DNA of 64,000 nucleotides from Halomonas sp. M4R1S46 (GTDB lineage: Bacteria; Pseudomonadota; Gammaproteobacteria; Pseudomonadales; Halomonadaceae). The position numbers were made by a program, and so were the translations under genes. Position 1 is the first letter of the stretch. Each line of letters opens with the position of its first letter. The notes below the pieces were generated by a model. That model was not told the DNA's origin. It saw only the letters and a program-made list of their open reading frames with translations, and did no database searches. The stretch spans positions 3,782,001 to 3,846,000 of the forward strand of contig NZ_CP107008.1 in NCBI RefSeq assembly GCF_025725685.1, read 5' to 3'. This document shows, in pieces, positions 43,193 to 52,229 of the stretch.

Positions 43193-44637
43193 CGCCCGTC
43201 CCGAGCCCGTGTGTCGACGCCGCCTGCGGGCGGCGTCTTGCATGGCCGGTCGCCGGCCTCGTCAGCGTCTTGCCGCTCGCCCTCGGCGGCGCGCACCAGC
43301 TCGGCGGGCAGCGGCTTCTTCATGCGCACCCCCAGGCGCTCGAGGGCCGTGGCCTGGGCCACCAGGCTGCCCTGCCCCTCGGCGAGCCGGTTCATGGCCC
43401 GGCGATGGCTGTCGCCGGCGCGCTCCAGGTGGCGGCCGACCTCCTCGAGGCTCTCGACGAAGCCGCTGAACTTGGTCAGCAGCCGTTCGGCGCGCGCACC
43501 GATCAGGCGGGCATTCTCGTTCTGGCGCTCGAGGCTCCACAGGCCGGCCACCGTGCGCAGGCTGGCCAGCAGGGTGGTCGGGGTGACCATCACCACCTGG
43601 CGGTCGAAGGCCTCCTGGAAGAGGGTCGGGTCCCGCTCGAAGGCGGCGGCGAAGGCCGGCTCCACCGGCACGAAGAGGAACACGAAGTCGGGCGAGCGCA
43701 GGCCCGGAAGGCCCGGGTAGTCCTTGGCCGAGAGCCCCTGGACGTGACTGCGCAGCGACTGCAGGTGGGCCTGCATCGCCGTCTCGCGCTCGGCGTCCTC
43801 CTCGGCATTGACCACCCGGGTCCAGGCGCTGAGCGACACCTTGGCGTCGACGATCAGGTGACGGTCCTCGGGCAGGTAGATGATCGCATCCGGGCGCTGA
43901 CGCCCCTGCTCGCCGGACAGCGACACCTCGCGCCGATACTCGATATCGCGGCGCAGGCCGCTGCGCTCGAGCACCGTCTCCAGGATCAACTCGCCCCAGT
44001 TGCCCTGGGCCTTCTGGTCGCCCTTCAGCGCCCGGGCGAGGCCCGCCGCCTCGTCGCCGAGGCGTGCATTGAGGCCGGCCAGCTGCTCGAGCTGGGCCTT
44101 CAGCGAGCCTCGCTCGCGCTGTTCCTGGCCGTGGAGGTGCTCCACCCGCTGGCGGAACTGCTCGACCTGCTCGCGAAACGGCTTGAGCAGCGCCTCGAGG
44201 CTCTCGCGACTCTGGGCGCTGTAGGCCTGCTGGCGCTCCTCGAAGACGCGGCCGGCGAGCTGGTGGAATTCCTCCTTGAGCCGCTCGCGGGCCTCCTCGA
44301 GCAGGGCCAGCTGCTCACGGTGCCGCAGCGCCGCCTGCTCGCGCTCGGTCTCCAGCCGGGCCGCCCGCTCGCGCTGCTCGGCCAGCCGGTCGCGAGCCTG
44401 GAGGAGCTCGGCCTCCACGGCGGCCAGGTGCTCCCGGCAGCCATCCAGCTGGGCGTCGCTCTGGGTCAACTCCTGCTCGAGGCGCACCGCGGCGGCCTCG
44501 CGCTCGGCCAGGCGAGCGCCCGCCGCCGCCAGCCGCCGTCGCTGGACGATCCCCCAGCCGACGGCCAGCAGCGCCAGGGCCCCCAGGCCGACCAGCCATG
44601 GCCAGCCCTGCCGCACCCCTTCCTGCCAGTCGAGCAT
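43180..44637 (-). CDS. rmuC: DNA recombination protein RmuC
   Basis: A 485-aa protein: an N-terminal membrane helix (about residues 12-32), a long Glu/Arg/Leu-rich coiled coil (about 35-200), then the RmuC nuclease-like domain with KGDQKAQGNWGELILETVLERSGL, RPDAIIYLPEDRHLIVDAKVSL and FVFLFVPVEPAFAAAF. It limits recombination at short inverted repeats. ATG at 44637 has GGAG seven nt upstream. The last ~20 residues (PPAGGVDTRARDGRQPR) cover the dps terminator and end 13 nt inside dps, an unusual 3' overlap. Confidence 0.9.
   Translation of the reverse strand: MLDWQEGVRQGWPWLVGLGALALLAVGWGIVQRRRLAAAGARLAEREAAAVRLEQELTQSDAQLDGCREHLAAVEAELLQARDRLAEQRERAARLETEREQAALRHREQLALLEEARERLKEEFHQLAGRVFEERQQAYSAQSRESLEALLKPFREQVEQFRQRVEHLHGQEQRERGSLKAQLEQLAGLNARLGDEAAGLARALKGDQKAQGNWGELILETVLERSGLRRDIEYRREVSLSGEQGRQRPDAIIYLPEDRHLIVDAKVSLSAWTRVVNAEEDAERETAMQAHLQSLRSHVQGLSAKDYPGLPGLRSPDFVFLFVPVEPAFAAAFERDPTLFQEAFDRQVVMVTPTTLLASLRTVAGLWSLERQNENARLIGARAERLLTKFSGFVESLEEVGRHLERAGDSHRRAMNRLAEGQGSLVAQATALERLGVRMKKPLPAELVRAAEGERQDADEAGDRPCKTPPAGGVDTRARDGRQPR
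43216..43237 (+). terminator. dps terminator inside the rmuC 3' end
   Basis: GACGCCGCC (43216-43224), loop TGCG, GGCGGCGTC (43229-43237), then TTG. It follows the dps stop by 24 nt and lies within the last codons of rmuC on the other strand. Confidence 0.6.
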
Positions 44638-44798
44638 GGTCATCTCCGCGGTGTGTCGGCGAATTGTGAAGACATCTGGGCTCCCCTCTCATATCAGGAA
44701 AACGTGAACGACCCGGCGCCGGGCGCCACTATACTGGATGACAGGGAACGAAGGGATGAAGGCGTCGACCGCTCGTCAGGACTTCCGAGGACCCCACC

Positions 44799-45146
44799 AT
44801 GAACCGACATCTACTGGCCGCCTGCCTGGCGGCCCTGATCCTGGCCCTGAGTCTGCCGGCCATGGCCGAGCGCGGCCACCATCCGTCCGGCCGCTTCGGC
44901 AGCGACTTCCACTCTCCAGCCCGCTACAGCCAGGGTATCCACTTCCAGCGCCATCACCGGGCCCCGCTGCGCCACGGGCACCACACGCACCGGGTGGAGC
45001 GTCACGTCTACTACGTGACGCCCCGCCACCATCGTCACCGCCACCGGCACGATCGGCATCGCCATGGCGGCCACCGCTACCACAGCGACATCCCGCTGGT
45101 CACCGTCGACGGCTATCCGCTGCTGCGCATCCGGGTGAATCACTGA
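44799..45146 (+). CDS. Histidine-rich exported protein
   Basis: A 115-aa protein. A signal peptide (LLAACLAALILALSLPAMA) precedes a mature part of about 92 residues with some 21 histidines and many arginines, mostly in RHHRHRHRHDRHRHGGHRYH. The C-terminal end is ordinary (LVTVDGYPLLRIRVNH). Likely binds metal ions such as Zn, Ni or Cu in the periplasm. A TATACT box is at 44730-44735. No family recognised beyond short His-rich proteins of other gammaproteobacteria. Confidence 0.7.
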   Translation: MNRHLLAACLAALILALSLPAMAERGHHPSGRFGSDFHSPARYSQGIHFQRHHRAPLRHGHHTHRVERHVYYVTPRHHRHRHRHDRHRHGGHRYHSDIPLVTVDGYPLLRIRVNH

Positions 45147-45151
45147 GAGAA

Positions 45152-45184
45152 GCGCGCCCGGCCGCCTCAGGACGCCGGGCGCGC
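45152..45184. terminator. Bidirectional hairpin after the His-rich gene and pepD
   Basis: GCGCGCCCGG (45152-45161) pairs with CCGGGCGCGC (45175-45184), loop 13 nt. It starts just after the His-rich gene stop and includes the last codons of pepD. Confidence 0.55.
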
Positions 45185-46633
45185 CAGGTCCTCGATCAGG
45201 CTGCGCAGCACGCCCCAGAACTCCTCCACCGAGGCGATCTCGACCCGCTCGTCCGGGGAGTGGGCGCCGCGGATCAGCGGCCCGAAGGAGATCATCTCCA
45301 TGTCGGGATACTTGGCGCCGAGGATCCCGCACTCGAGGCCGGCATGGATCACCTTGATCTCCGGATCGACGCCCAGCCGGGCGCGGTGCAGCTCGCAGAA
45401 GCGCGCCAGCAAGGGACTCTCCGGGTCCGGGGTCCAGCCCGGATAGGCGTTCTCGACCCGGGTTCGCGCCCCGATCAGCTCGAACAGCGCCCGGAAGCGG
45501 TCGGCGATGTCGGCGGTGGCGCTGTCACGCAGCGAGCGCACCAGCGCGCAGAGGTGGAAGCGCCCCTCCGTCAGGCTGACCACCCCCAGGTTGTTGGAGG
45601 TCTCGACCACCCCGGGCACATCGACGCTCATGCGCTCGACCCCACAGGGCGCGGCATGCAGGGCCGCGATCAGCAGGCGGCTGGCATCCCGGGTCAGGGC
45701 CTCGGCGGGTCGCGCCTCGGCGGGCGTCAACGCCAATTGCAGGCCGTCGTCGGCCCCGGCCAGTTCGTCGCGCAGCTCGATCTCCAGGGCCATCAGCCGT
45801 TCGCGGGCGGCCTCGACCTCCACGGCCGGCAGGGCCAGGGTGGCGAAGGCCTCCCGCGGCAGGGCATTGCGCAGGGTGCCGCCACGATAGTCCACCAGCC
45901 GCGCGTCGAGGGCCTCCAGGGCGCGCAGCACCCGCACCAGCAGGCGGTTGGCGTTGCCGCGTCCCTTGTGGATGTCGATGCCGGAATGGCCGCCGACCAG
46001 CCCGGTCAGCGCCAGCACCAGGGCGCTCTCGTCCTCGCCCAGCGCGGCAGTGGGCAGCTGGGCGTCGACCACCACGTCGGCGCCGCCGGCGCAGCCGATA
46101 TACACCTGGCCGCGGTCCTCCGAGTCGAGGTTGAGCAGCAGCCGACCCTCGAGCCAATCCTCGGCGAGGTGCAGGGCGCCGCCCATGGAGGACTCCTCCT
46201 CCAGGGTGAACAGCGCCTCCAGGGGGCCATGGGCCAGGTCCTCGGCCTCGAGCACCGCCAGCGACGCCGCCACGCCGAGGCCGTTGTCGGCGCCCAGGGT
46301 GGTATGGCGCGCGTGCAGCCAGCCGTCCTCGACATAGGTGTCGAGGGGCTCCCGGGTGAAGTCATGGGGGTGGTCGGCGTTGGCCTGGGCCACCATGTCC
46401 AGGTGGCCCTGCAGGACCAGGCCGGGAGCGGCCTCGTGGCCGGGCGTCGCCGGCTTGCGAATGCGCAGGTTGCCCGCCGCGTCGCGGTCGTGGGCCAGGC
46501 CGCGGGCATCGGCCCAGGCCTCCAGCTTGGCCACCAGCGCGGCCTCGTGGCCCGAGGGACGCGGCGTGTTGCACAGGGTGCGGAAATGCCGCCACAGGGG
46601 GCGCGGCGAGAGCTGCTCGAGATGTGCGTTCAT
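45167..46633 (-). CDS. pepD: Aminoacyl-histidine dipeptidase (PepD/PepC-type M20C peptidase)
   Basis: A 488-aa metallopeptidase. It opens with LSPRPLWRHFRTLCNTPRPSGHEAAL, as PepD does, with metal ligands in LQGHLDMV, TTLGADNGLG and TLEEESSMGG. Cleaves Xaa-His dipeptides such as carnosine and other dipeptides in the cytoplasm. Normal length. It is convergent with the His-rich exported protein, a chance neighbour in all likelihood. Confidence 0.93.
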   Translation of the reverse strand: MNAHLEQLSPRPLWRHFRTLCNTPRPSGHEAALVAKLEAWADARGLAHDRDAAGNLRIRKPATPGHEAAPGLVLQGHLDMVAQANADHPHDFTREPLDTYVEDGWLHARHTTLGADNGLGVAASLAVLEAEDLAHGPLEALFTLEEESSMGGALHLAEDWLEGRLLLNLDSEDRGQVYIGCAGGADVVVDAQLPTAALGEDESALVLALTGLVGGHSGIDIHKGRGNANRLLVRVLRALEALDARLVDYRGGTLRNALPREAFATLALPAVEVEAARERLMALEIELRDELAGADDGLQLALTPAEARPAEALTRDASRLLIAALHAAPCGVERMSVDVPGVVETSNNLGVVSLTEGRFHLCALVRSLRDSATADIADRFRALFELIGARTRVENAYPGWTPDPESPLLARFCELHRARLGVDPEIKVIHAGLECGILGAKYPDMEMISFGPLIRGAHSPDERVEIASVEEFWGVLRSLIEDLARPAS

Positions 46634-46665
46634 GGCGCTTCTGTATCGGGGTTGACCCGGAAACT

Positions 46666-48828
46666 CTACCGGCCGGCCTCGCCGCTGGAAAGCCTCGACG
46701 AGCTCAGCCAGGCGGCCACGGTGCGCCGCCGCCAGGCCGCGACCTGGCGCGAGCCGGTCAGGCCCAGTTGGCTCGCCAGCCAGGCCTCGTCGCGGCCCTG
46801 GAAGGCCCAGGCCGCCAGCAGGCCAAGCTCGGGGTCGCCGCCCGCGCCCGTCGCCGCCAGGCGGATCAGGGCCTGCAGCGCCGGGCGCGCCAGGGCCGGC
46901 TCGCGGTGTCCATGGGCCACGTCATCCAGATCCACCCGGTCCTCGTCGCACAGTGGCTTGCGCTCCCCCTCGGCCAGCAGGGCGAGGACCACGCCCGGGT
47001 CGAGGTCGGCCAGCTCGAAGGCCAGCAGGGCCGGCAGCTGTCGCTGGAAACGCCGTGCCAGGCGCCGGGCCAGGCCCTCGCCGCCCTCGCTGGTGGCTTG
47101 CACCACCATCAGGGCATGTTCGCCGGTGGCGGCCTCCCGGGTCAGGCCGAGGCGCACGGCCCGGAAGCCCTGGGCCTGCCAGAAGGCCAGCAGTCCCGGC
47201 TCGGCACCGAAGCTCGCCCCGAGCAGGTCGAGGCCCGCCGCCCGGGCCCGTTGCCGTTCGGCCTCGAGCAACCGGGCCCCCAGCCCCTGGCGGCGGGCCG
47301 CCGGATGCACGGCGATGCGCAGCACCCGGCGCAGGCGAGCGGTCAGTGCCGCCCGCTCGCCGGCGTGGGCGGCGAGCGACTGGGCCAGCAGGTGGCCCCG
47401 GGGGCGGCGCTCGCCCCGGGCCACCCGCTCGGCGAGCCCCGCCTCGAAGCCCCCCTCGTCACCGGTCACCACCACCGCCCGGGGCCCCCGGTCGTCCTGG
47501 AGGGTGGCGATGCGGCCCCCCGGAGCATCCAGCAGGCGCCGCAGGTCGCTCGGGGTGGTGCGGTAGTGGGCCTGCACCAGCAGGCCGAACAGGGCTCGCA
47601 GGCGCGACTCGTCACGGCCCAGGGCGGCGCGGCCGGCCACCTGCCAGCGCAGCGGCCCGGCGCCGGGGGCCACGGGGTCGGCATCCAGCATCAACAGCCG
47701 CGCGGTCAGCGCCTCCAGGGGGTCCTGCTCGGCCCAGCGGATCGGCTCGCCCAACCGCCACTCGCGCCATTCCGGCGTCAGCCGCTCCAGGCGCTCGCGG
47801 AAGCGCAGCGCGAAGCCGCGCCCCGCCCCCTCGTAGCCATGCACCGTGGTGGCGAAGGCGATCCGCGGAAAGGCCGCGAGCCATTGGCCGAGCAGGCCGG
47901 CGGGAATCGCCGCGGCCTCGTCGACCAGCAGGCGGGCCCCGGCGCCGCCGGCCTCGCCGCGCTCGACCCGGGCGCCGAGTTCATCGGGGGCCAGGAAGGT
48001 CAGCGTCGCACTCCCGACCCGGAAGCGATGGCCCTCGCGGCGCCCCTCCGGGCAGAGCGCGACCAGCCGCTCGAAGAGCCCCGCCACCGCCGCGGGACGT
48101 GGCGCCGTGACCAGCAGGTCCGACTCGCCCCGTGCCAGCAGCCGGGCACAGGCGATGCCCAGGGCGGCGGTCTTGCCGCGCCCCCGGTCGGCGGTGAGCA
48201 CCAGCGGCCGCCGACGGCGCAGTCGCACGAGCCGCGCCACGGCCTCGGCCTGATCACGGGTCAGGCAGTCGGGATCCGCCGGCGCTGGCGGGGGAGGCGT
48301 CGCCGGCGGCCAGGCCGGGAGCACGGGCGGCCCGCCGGCGGGCCAGCGGATCGTCTCCGGGGACTCGGCCAGCACCCGGGCGAGCCGCGCCAGGTAGTGC
48401 GCCGATAGCGCGTCGGCGCGCCAGGGATGCGCGGCCAGGCGGGTATAGTCGGCGTCGGGGCGACGGCCCCAGTCGTCGGGCGTGAGCAGCACCAGCAGCC
48501 CCCCGGCGCGCAGGGTGCCGGACAGCGCCCCGAAGGCGTCGGGGTCGAAGCCCGCCCCGGGCGAGGCGGCATCATAGACGATGAAGTCGTGCTCGCCGCC
48601 GAGTCGGGTGCGCGCCTTGGCGGCGGGCAGCCAGGCGGCATCGGCGAGCTCCTCCGGCGGCGCCGGCCCGACCCACAGCGGTGCCTCGAGGGGCTCGGCC
48701 TGCCACAGCGCCAGGGCCCGCCGCCGTCCCTCCGCGGCCAGGCCCCGGCACCACACCAGCCCTCGCCAGCGCCGCTCGGTCAGCCGCCATCGGCAGGTCA
48801 GCAGGGCGGCGGGCACGCAAACACTCAT
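46666..48828 (-). CDS. tmcA: tRNA(Met) cytidine acetyltransferase
   Basis: A 720-aa enzyme that makes N4-acetylcytidine at the wobble base of elongator tRNA-Met. Domains in order: N-terminal DUF1726 region, RNA-helicase-like ATPase with Walker A TADRGRGKTAAL and DEAAAIP (Walker B), then a GNAT acetyltransferase with RIAVHPAARRQGLGARLLE and GASFGAEPGLLAFWQ. The second ATG (48828) is favoured by its spacing to AGAGA. The C-terminal extension is Arg/Ala rich. Confidence 0.92.
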   Translation of the reverse strand: MSVCVPAALLTCRWRLTERRWRGLVWCRGLAAEGRRRALALWQAEPLEAPLWVGPAPPEELADAAWLPAAKARTRLGGEHDFIVYDAASPGAGFDPDAFGALSGTLRAGGLLVLLTPDDWGRRPDADYTRLAAHPWRADALSAHYLARLARVLAESPETIRWPAGGPPVLPAWPPATPPPPAPADPDCLTRDQAEAVARLVRLRRRRPLVLTADRGRGKTAALGIACARLLARGESDLLVTAPRPAAVAGLFERLVALCPEGRREGHRFRVGSATLTFLAPDELGARVERGEAGGAGARLLVDEAAAIPAGLLGQWLAAFPRIAFATTVHGYEGAGRGFALRFRERLERLTPEWREWRLGEPIRWAEQDPLEALTARLLMLDADPVAPGAGPLRWQVAGRAALGRDESRLRALFGLLVQAHYRTTPSDLRRLLDAPGGRIATLQDDRGPRAVVVTGDEGGFEAGLAERVARGERRPRGHLLAQSLAAHAGERAALTARLRRVLRIAVHPAARRQGLGARLLEAERQRARAAGLDLLGASFGAEPGLLAFWQAQGFRAVRLGLTREAATGEHALMVVQATSEGGEGLARRLARRFQRQLPALLAFELADLDPGVVLALLAEGERKPLCDEDRVDLDDVAHGHREPALARPALQALIRLAATGAGGDPELGLLAAWAFQGRDEAWLASQLGLTGSRQVAAWRRRTVAAWLSSSRLSSGEAGR

Positions 48829-49148
48829 GAGCATTCTCTTTATTGCTGAACTTTGGTCTAAGAATATGACGGCCTTTCAACGGCCTGACACCCTTCGGCA
48901 CTGCAACATGGCGGTCATACTCTTGTTTTATACAACTGAAATGCAAGGAATTTTTCTCGCCAGACGCGCCCCTCGCCGCCACCCCGGTGGCGCCGGTGCG
49001 ACGTTCGGAGTCCGTCGAGCGCCCTGCGGCGCCCATGCTAGCTTGAGGCTACGGTCGCCCCGGCAGGCGCAGGCGCCGGGCCGGGAGGCCACACGCTTTG
49101 ACATCGCCCCATCTCCACCAGCAGAACAATCCTCAGGAGAGGAATGCC
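48829..49148. other. 320-nt divergent promoter region with a TTGT-N5-ACAA palindrome
   Basis: The gap between tmcA and dctP is AT-rich in its tmcA-proximal half. TTGT-TTTAT-ACAA (48923-48935) has the form of a GntR-type operator; a direct repeat ACGGCCT is at about 48869 and 48880. No regulator gene is adjacent. No small gene was found here. Confidence 0.4.
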
Positions 49149-50255
49149 ATGACCTCGACTCGCTTCGCCCTCACCGGCCTGGCCGCCGGCATCGCCCTGG
49201 CCGGCCTGGCCACCACCGCCCAGGCCCAGGAATCCTGGACCATGACCACCACCTGGCCGGACAACCTCGACCTGATCCAGATCGACCGCCACTGGGTGGA
49301 GCTGGTCAACCAGCTGGCCGGCGACGAGCTCACGATCAACTTCCGCGCCGGCGGCACCCTGATGCCCGGCACCGAGGTGTTCGACGCCACTCAGAGCGGC
49401 GCCATCCAGGCCGCCGGCGACTGGCCCGGCTACTGGGCCGGCCTTAGCCCGGCCTTCTCGCCGCTGGCCACCACCACCAGCCTGTTCAATGGCGTCGACT
49501 ACCTGAACTGGATCATGGAGTGGGGCGGCTGGGAGCTCTACCAGGAGGTCTACGGCGAGTACAACATGGTCTACCTGCCCTACGGCATCACCAACAACGA
49601 GTCCGGCTTCCGCGGCGGCACGCCCATCGAGAGCCTCGCCGACCTGGAAGGCAAGCGCCTGCGCCTCTCCGGCCGCGACCAGGGCCGGGTGCTCGAGCAA
49701 CTCGGCGGCTCCCAGGTCACCCTGGCGGGCGGCGAGATCTACCAGGCCATCGAGCGGGGCGTGGTCGATGGCGCCGAGTTCTCCACCCCGGGCGTGGACT
49801 ACAAGGCCGGCTTCTCCGAGGTGGCCGACTACTGGTCGGTGCCGGGCTGGCACCAGTCCGCCAGCGTGTTCGGGGTGATGATCAACCAGGAGGCCTGGGA
49901 CGCCCTCTCCGAGGAGACCCAGGAGAAGCTGAAGATCGCCGCCGAGGCCACCATGGCCTGGTCGCTGGCCTGGTCCGAGCGCGAGTCCACCGAGGGCACG
50001 GTGAAGTTCCTGGAGGACGGCACCGAGATCAACCAGCTCTCCGAGGAGGACCTGGCCCGGATCCAGGAGATCACCAACGAGGTGATCGTGCAGGGGGCCT
50101 GCGAGGACCCGATGCACGCCAAGGTCTACCACTCCATGATCAGCTACATGCAGCACTACGCCAACTGGCGCGACATCTCGGTGCCCTACAACATGAGCCG
50201 GGTCACCGACAACCTGCCGTCCCTCGAGGAGATCGAGGCCTGCATGAACCAGTAA
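49149..50255 (+). CDS. dctP: TRAP transporter solute-binding protein
   Basis: A 368-aa periplasmic binding protein. Signal peptide ends LATTAQAQ; the mature part begins ESWTMTTTWPDNLDLI, and DLEGKRLRLSGRDQGRVLEQLGG contains the conserved Arg that binds the carboxylate of the ligand. GAEFSTPGVDYKAGFSEVADYW is the hinge region of the DctP7/keto-acid type. A C-terminal Cys pair may form a disulfide. The ligand is a carboxylic acid of unknown kind. AGGAGAGGA precedes the ATG. Confidence 0.92.
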   Translation: MTSTRFALTGLAAGIALAGLATTAQAQESWTMTTTWPDNLDLIQIDRHWVELVNQLAGDELTINFRAGGTLMPGTEVFDATQSGAIQAAGDWPGYWAGLSPAFSPLATTTSLFNGVDYLNWIMEWGGWELYQEVYGEYNMVYLPYGITNNESGFRGGTPIESLADLEGKRLRLSGRDQGRVLEQLGGSQVTLAGGEIYQAIERGVVDGAEFSTPGVDYKAGFSEVADYWSVPGWHQSASVFGVMINQEAWDALSEETQEKLKIAAEATMAWSLAWSERESTEGTVKFLEDGTEINQLSEEDLARIQEITNEVIVQGACEDPMHAKVYHSMISYMQHYANWRDISVPYNMSRVTDNLPSLEEIEACMNQ

Positions 50256-50351
50256 CCGGTTCGGGCCGGCCCCTGGTGGGGCCGGTCCCTCCGCCGGCGT
50301 CTCCGCCGACCTCCTTCCCGAACGATTCGCCCGATGCCGAGAGCTCCCACC

Positions 50352-50855
50352 ATGAACGCCATTGCCAGGGTCATAGACGCCCTCAACGAGGGGTTCGGAC
50401 GCCTGATCGCCCCGCTGCTCGCCGTGATCACGCTGATCGTGATCTACGACATCGCCATGCGCTTCTTCATCGGGCGCCCCAGCGACTGGGCCTTCGACGT
50501 GACGAAGATGCTGTTCGGCGCCCACTTCATGCTGATGGCCGCCTACGGCCTGCGCCATCACGCCCATGTGGAGGTCGATGTGCTCAAGCGCCTGCTGTCG
50601 CGACGCAAGCAGGCGGCCATCGAGCTCCTCGGTTACCTGATCTTCTTCGTCCCCTTCATCTGGATGCTGCTCACCTTGGGCTGGGCCTTCTTCGAGCGCT
50701 CCTTCAGCCGCGGTGAGACCACCTACGGCATGATGGCCATTCCGGTCTATCCGGTGAAGGGCGTGATCGTGGTCGCCGCCGTGCTGCTGCTGCTGCAGGC
50801 CGTCGCCGTCGTCATCCGCGCCGTGCAGGCGCTGGGCAAGGAGGAAACCGCATGA
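50352..50855 (+). CDS. dctQ: TRAP transporter small permease
   Basis: A 167-aa protein with four transmembrane helices, typical of DctQ. It has RPSDWAFDVTKMLFGAHFMLMAAYGLRHHAHVEVDVL, the conserved family stretch. It helps the large subunit couple to sodium. Its stop overlaps the dctM start by four bases (ATGA). Confidence 0.92.
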   Translation: MNAIARVIDALNEGFGRLIAPLLAVITLIVIYDIAMRFFIGRPSDWAFDVTKMLFGAHFMLMAAYGLRHHAHVEVDVLKRLLSRRKQAAIELLGYLIFFVPFIWMLLTLGWAFFERSFSRGETTYGMMAIPVYPVKGVIVVAAVLLLLQAVAVVIRAVQALGKEETA

Positions 50856-52180
50856 GCGCCGAGATGCTCACCCTGTTCATGTTCGGCGGCCTGCTGGTCG
50901 GCCTGTTCATGGGTCATCCGCTGGCCTTCGTGCTTGGCGGCGTCGCGGTGCTCGGCGCCTGGCTCGGGCCCGGCGCCAACACGCTGGGCATCCTGATCAA
51001 CAACATCTACGGCAACTCCATGGACAACTACGTCCTGGTGGCGATCCCGTTGTTCATCCTCATGGCCCGCTTCCTCAACGATTCCGGCGTCACCGAGAAG
51101 ATGTTCGAGTCGATGCGCCTGCTGCTGGCCAACCTGCGCGGCGGCCTGGCCCTGACGGTGGTGGTCGTCTCGGTGCTGCTCGCCGCCACCACCGGCATCG
51201 TCGGCGCCTCCATCGCCGTGATGGGCATGATCGCCCTGGTGCCGATGCTCAAGTACTCCTACAACAAGGAGCTCAGCACCGGGGTGATCATGGCCAGCGG
51301 CTGCCTGGGCATCCTGATCCCGCCCAGCATCATGCTGATCCTGATGGCCAGCTACTCGCCGGTGTCGGTCGGCGCGCTGTTCGCCGGCGCCCTGGTGCCC
51401 GGGCTGATGCTCGGCGTGATGTACGCCCTCTACGTGCTGGTGATCTGCCACCTGAAGCCCAGCTACGGCCCGCCGGTCCCCGCCGAGGAACGCGCCGAAA
51501 CCTCCACCGGCGAGTTGCTGATCATGCTCGGCAAGTACGTGCTGCCGCCGATGGCGCTGATCCTGGGCGTGCTGGGCTCGCTGTTCACCGGCATCGCCAC
51601 CGCCACCGAGGCCTCGGGCATCGGCGTGGCCATCGCCTTCGTGCTGTTCCTGATCTTCGGCGACCGCAAAGCCTCCACCTGCTACCGCACCCTGATCGAG
51701 GCCAGCAAGACCACCACCATGGTGATGCTGGTGCTGGTGGGCGCCACCGCCTTCACCGGCGTCTTCTCGATCGGCGGCGGCATGGAGGTGATCCACGAGG
51801 TGGTCATGGCCATGCCCGGCGGCACCACCGGCGCACTGATCCTGATGTTCTTCCTGGTGTTCATCCTGGGCATGTTCCTGGACTGGACCGGCATCGTGCT
51901 GCTCAGCTTCCCGATCATGCTGCCCATCGTGGAGAGCATGGGGGTGGACGTGCTGTGGTTCGTGGTGATGGTGGCGGTGGTGCTGCAGACCTCCTTCCTC
52001 ACCCCGCCCTTCGGCTATGCGCTTTTCTACCTCAAGGGCGTGGCCCCCAAGGGCGTGGAGACGCTGGATCTCTACCGGGCGGTGATCCCCTTCTGCGCAC
52101 TGATCGTGCTGGCTTGCCTGCTGATGGCCGCCTTCCCGGCGCTGATCACCGGTCTGCCCGCCGTCCTCGTCGGCTACTGA
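50852..52180 (+). CDS. dctM: TRAP transporter large permease
   Basis: A 442-aa membrane protein with about twelve helices in two inverted halves, each with the reentrant motifs ASGCLGILIPPSIMLI and FLTPPFGYALFYLKG. It is the sodium-driven carrier of the TRAP system. Coupled to dctQ by an ATGA overlap and followed by a strong terminator. No catabolic gene is attached, so the substrate cannot be inferred. Confidence 0.94.
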   Translation: MSAEMLTLFMFGGLLVGLFMGHPLAFVLGGVAVLGAWLGPGANTLGILINNIYGNSMDNYVLVAIPLFILMARFLNDSGVTEKMFESMRLLLANLRGGLALTVVVVSVLLAATTGIVGASIAVMGMIALVPMLKYSYNKELSTGVIMASGCLGILIPPSIMLILMASYSPVSVGALFAGALVPGLMLGVMYALYVLVICHLKPSYGPPVPAEERAETSTGELLIMLGKYVLPPMALILGVLGSLFTGIATATEASGIGVAIAFVLFLIFGDRKASTCYRTLIEASKTTTMVMLVLVGATAFTGVFSIGGGMEVIHEVVMAMPGGTTGALILMFFLVFILGMFLDWTGIVLLSFPIMLPIVESMGVDVLWFVVMVAVVLQTSFLTPPFGYALFYLKGVAPKGVETLDLYRAVIPFCALIVLACLLMAAFPALITGLPAVLVGY

Positions 52181-52195
52181 GGCGAGCCACGGCAC

Positions 52196-52229
52196 GACGC
52201 CGCCCGCCGCCCCCGCGGCGGGCGGCGTC
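52196..52229 (+). terminator. Strong hairpin terminator after dctPQM
   Basis: GACGCCGCCCGCCGC (52196-52210), loop CCCC, and its perfect 15-base complement (52215-52229). It lies 16 nt after the dctM stop; no U run follows, but stem stability is very high. Confidence 0.7.
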
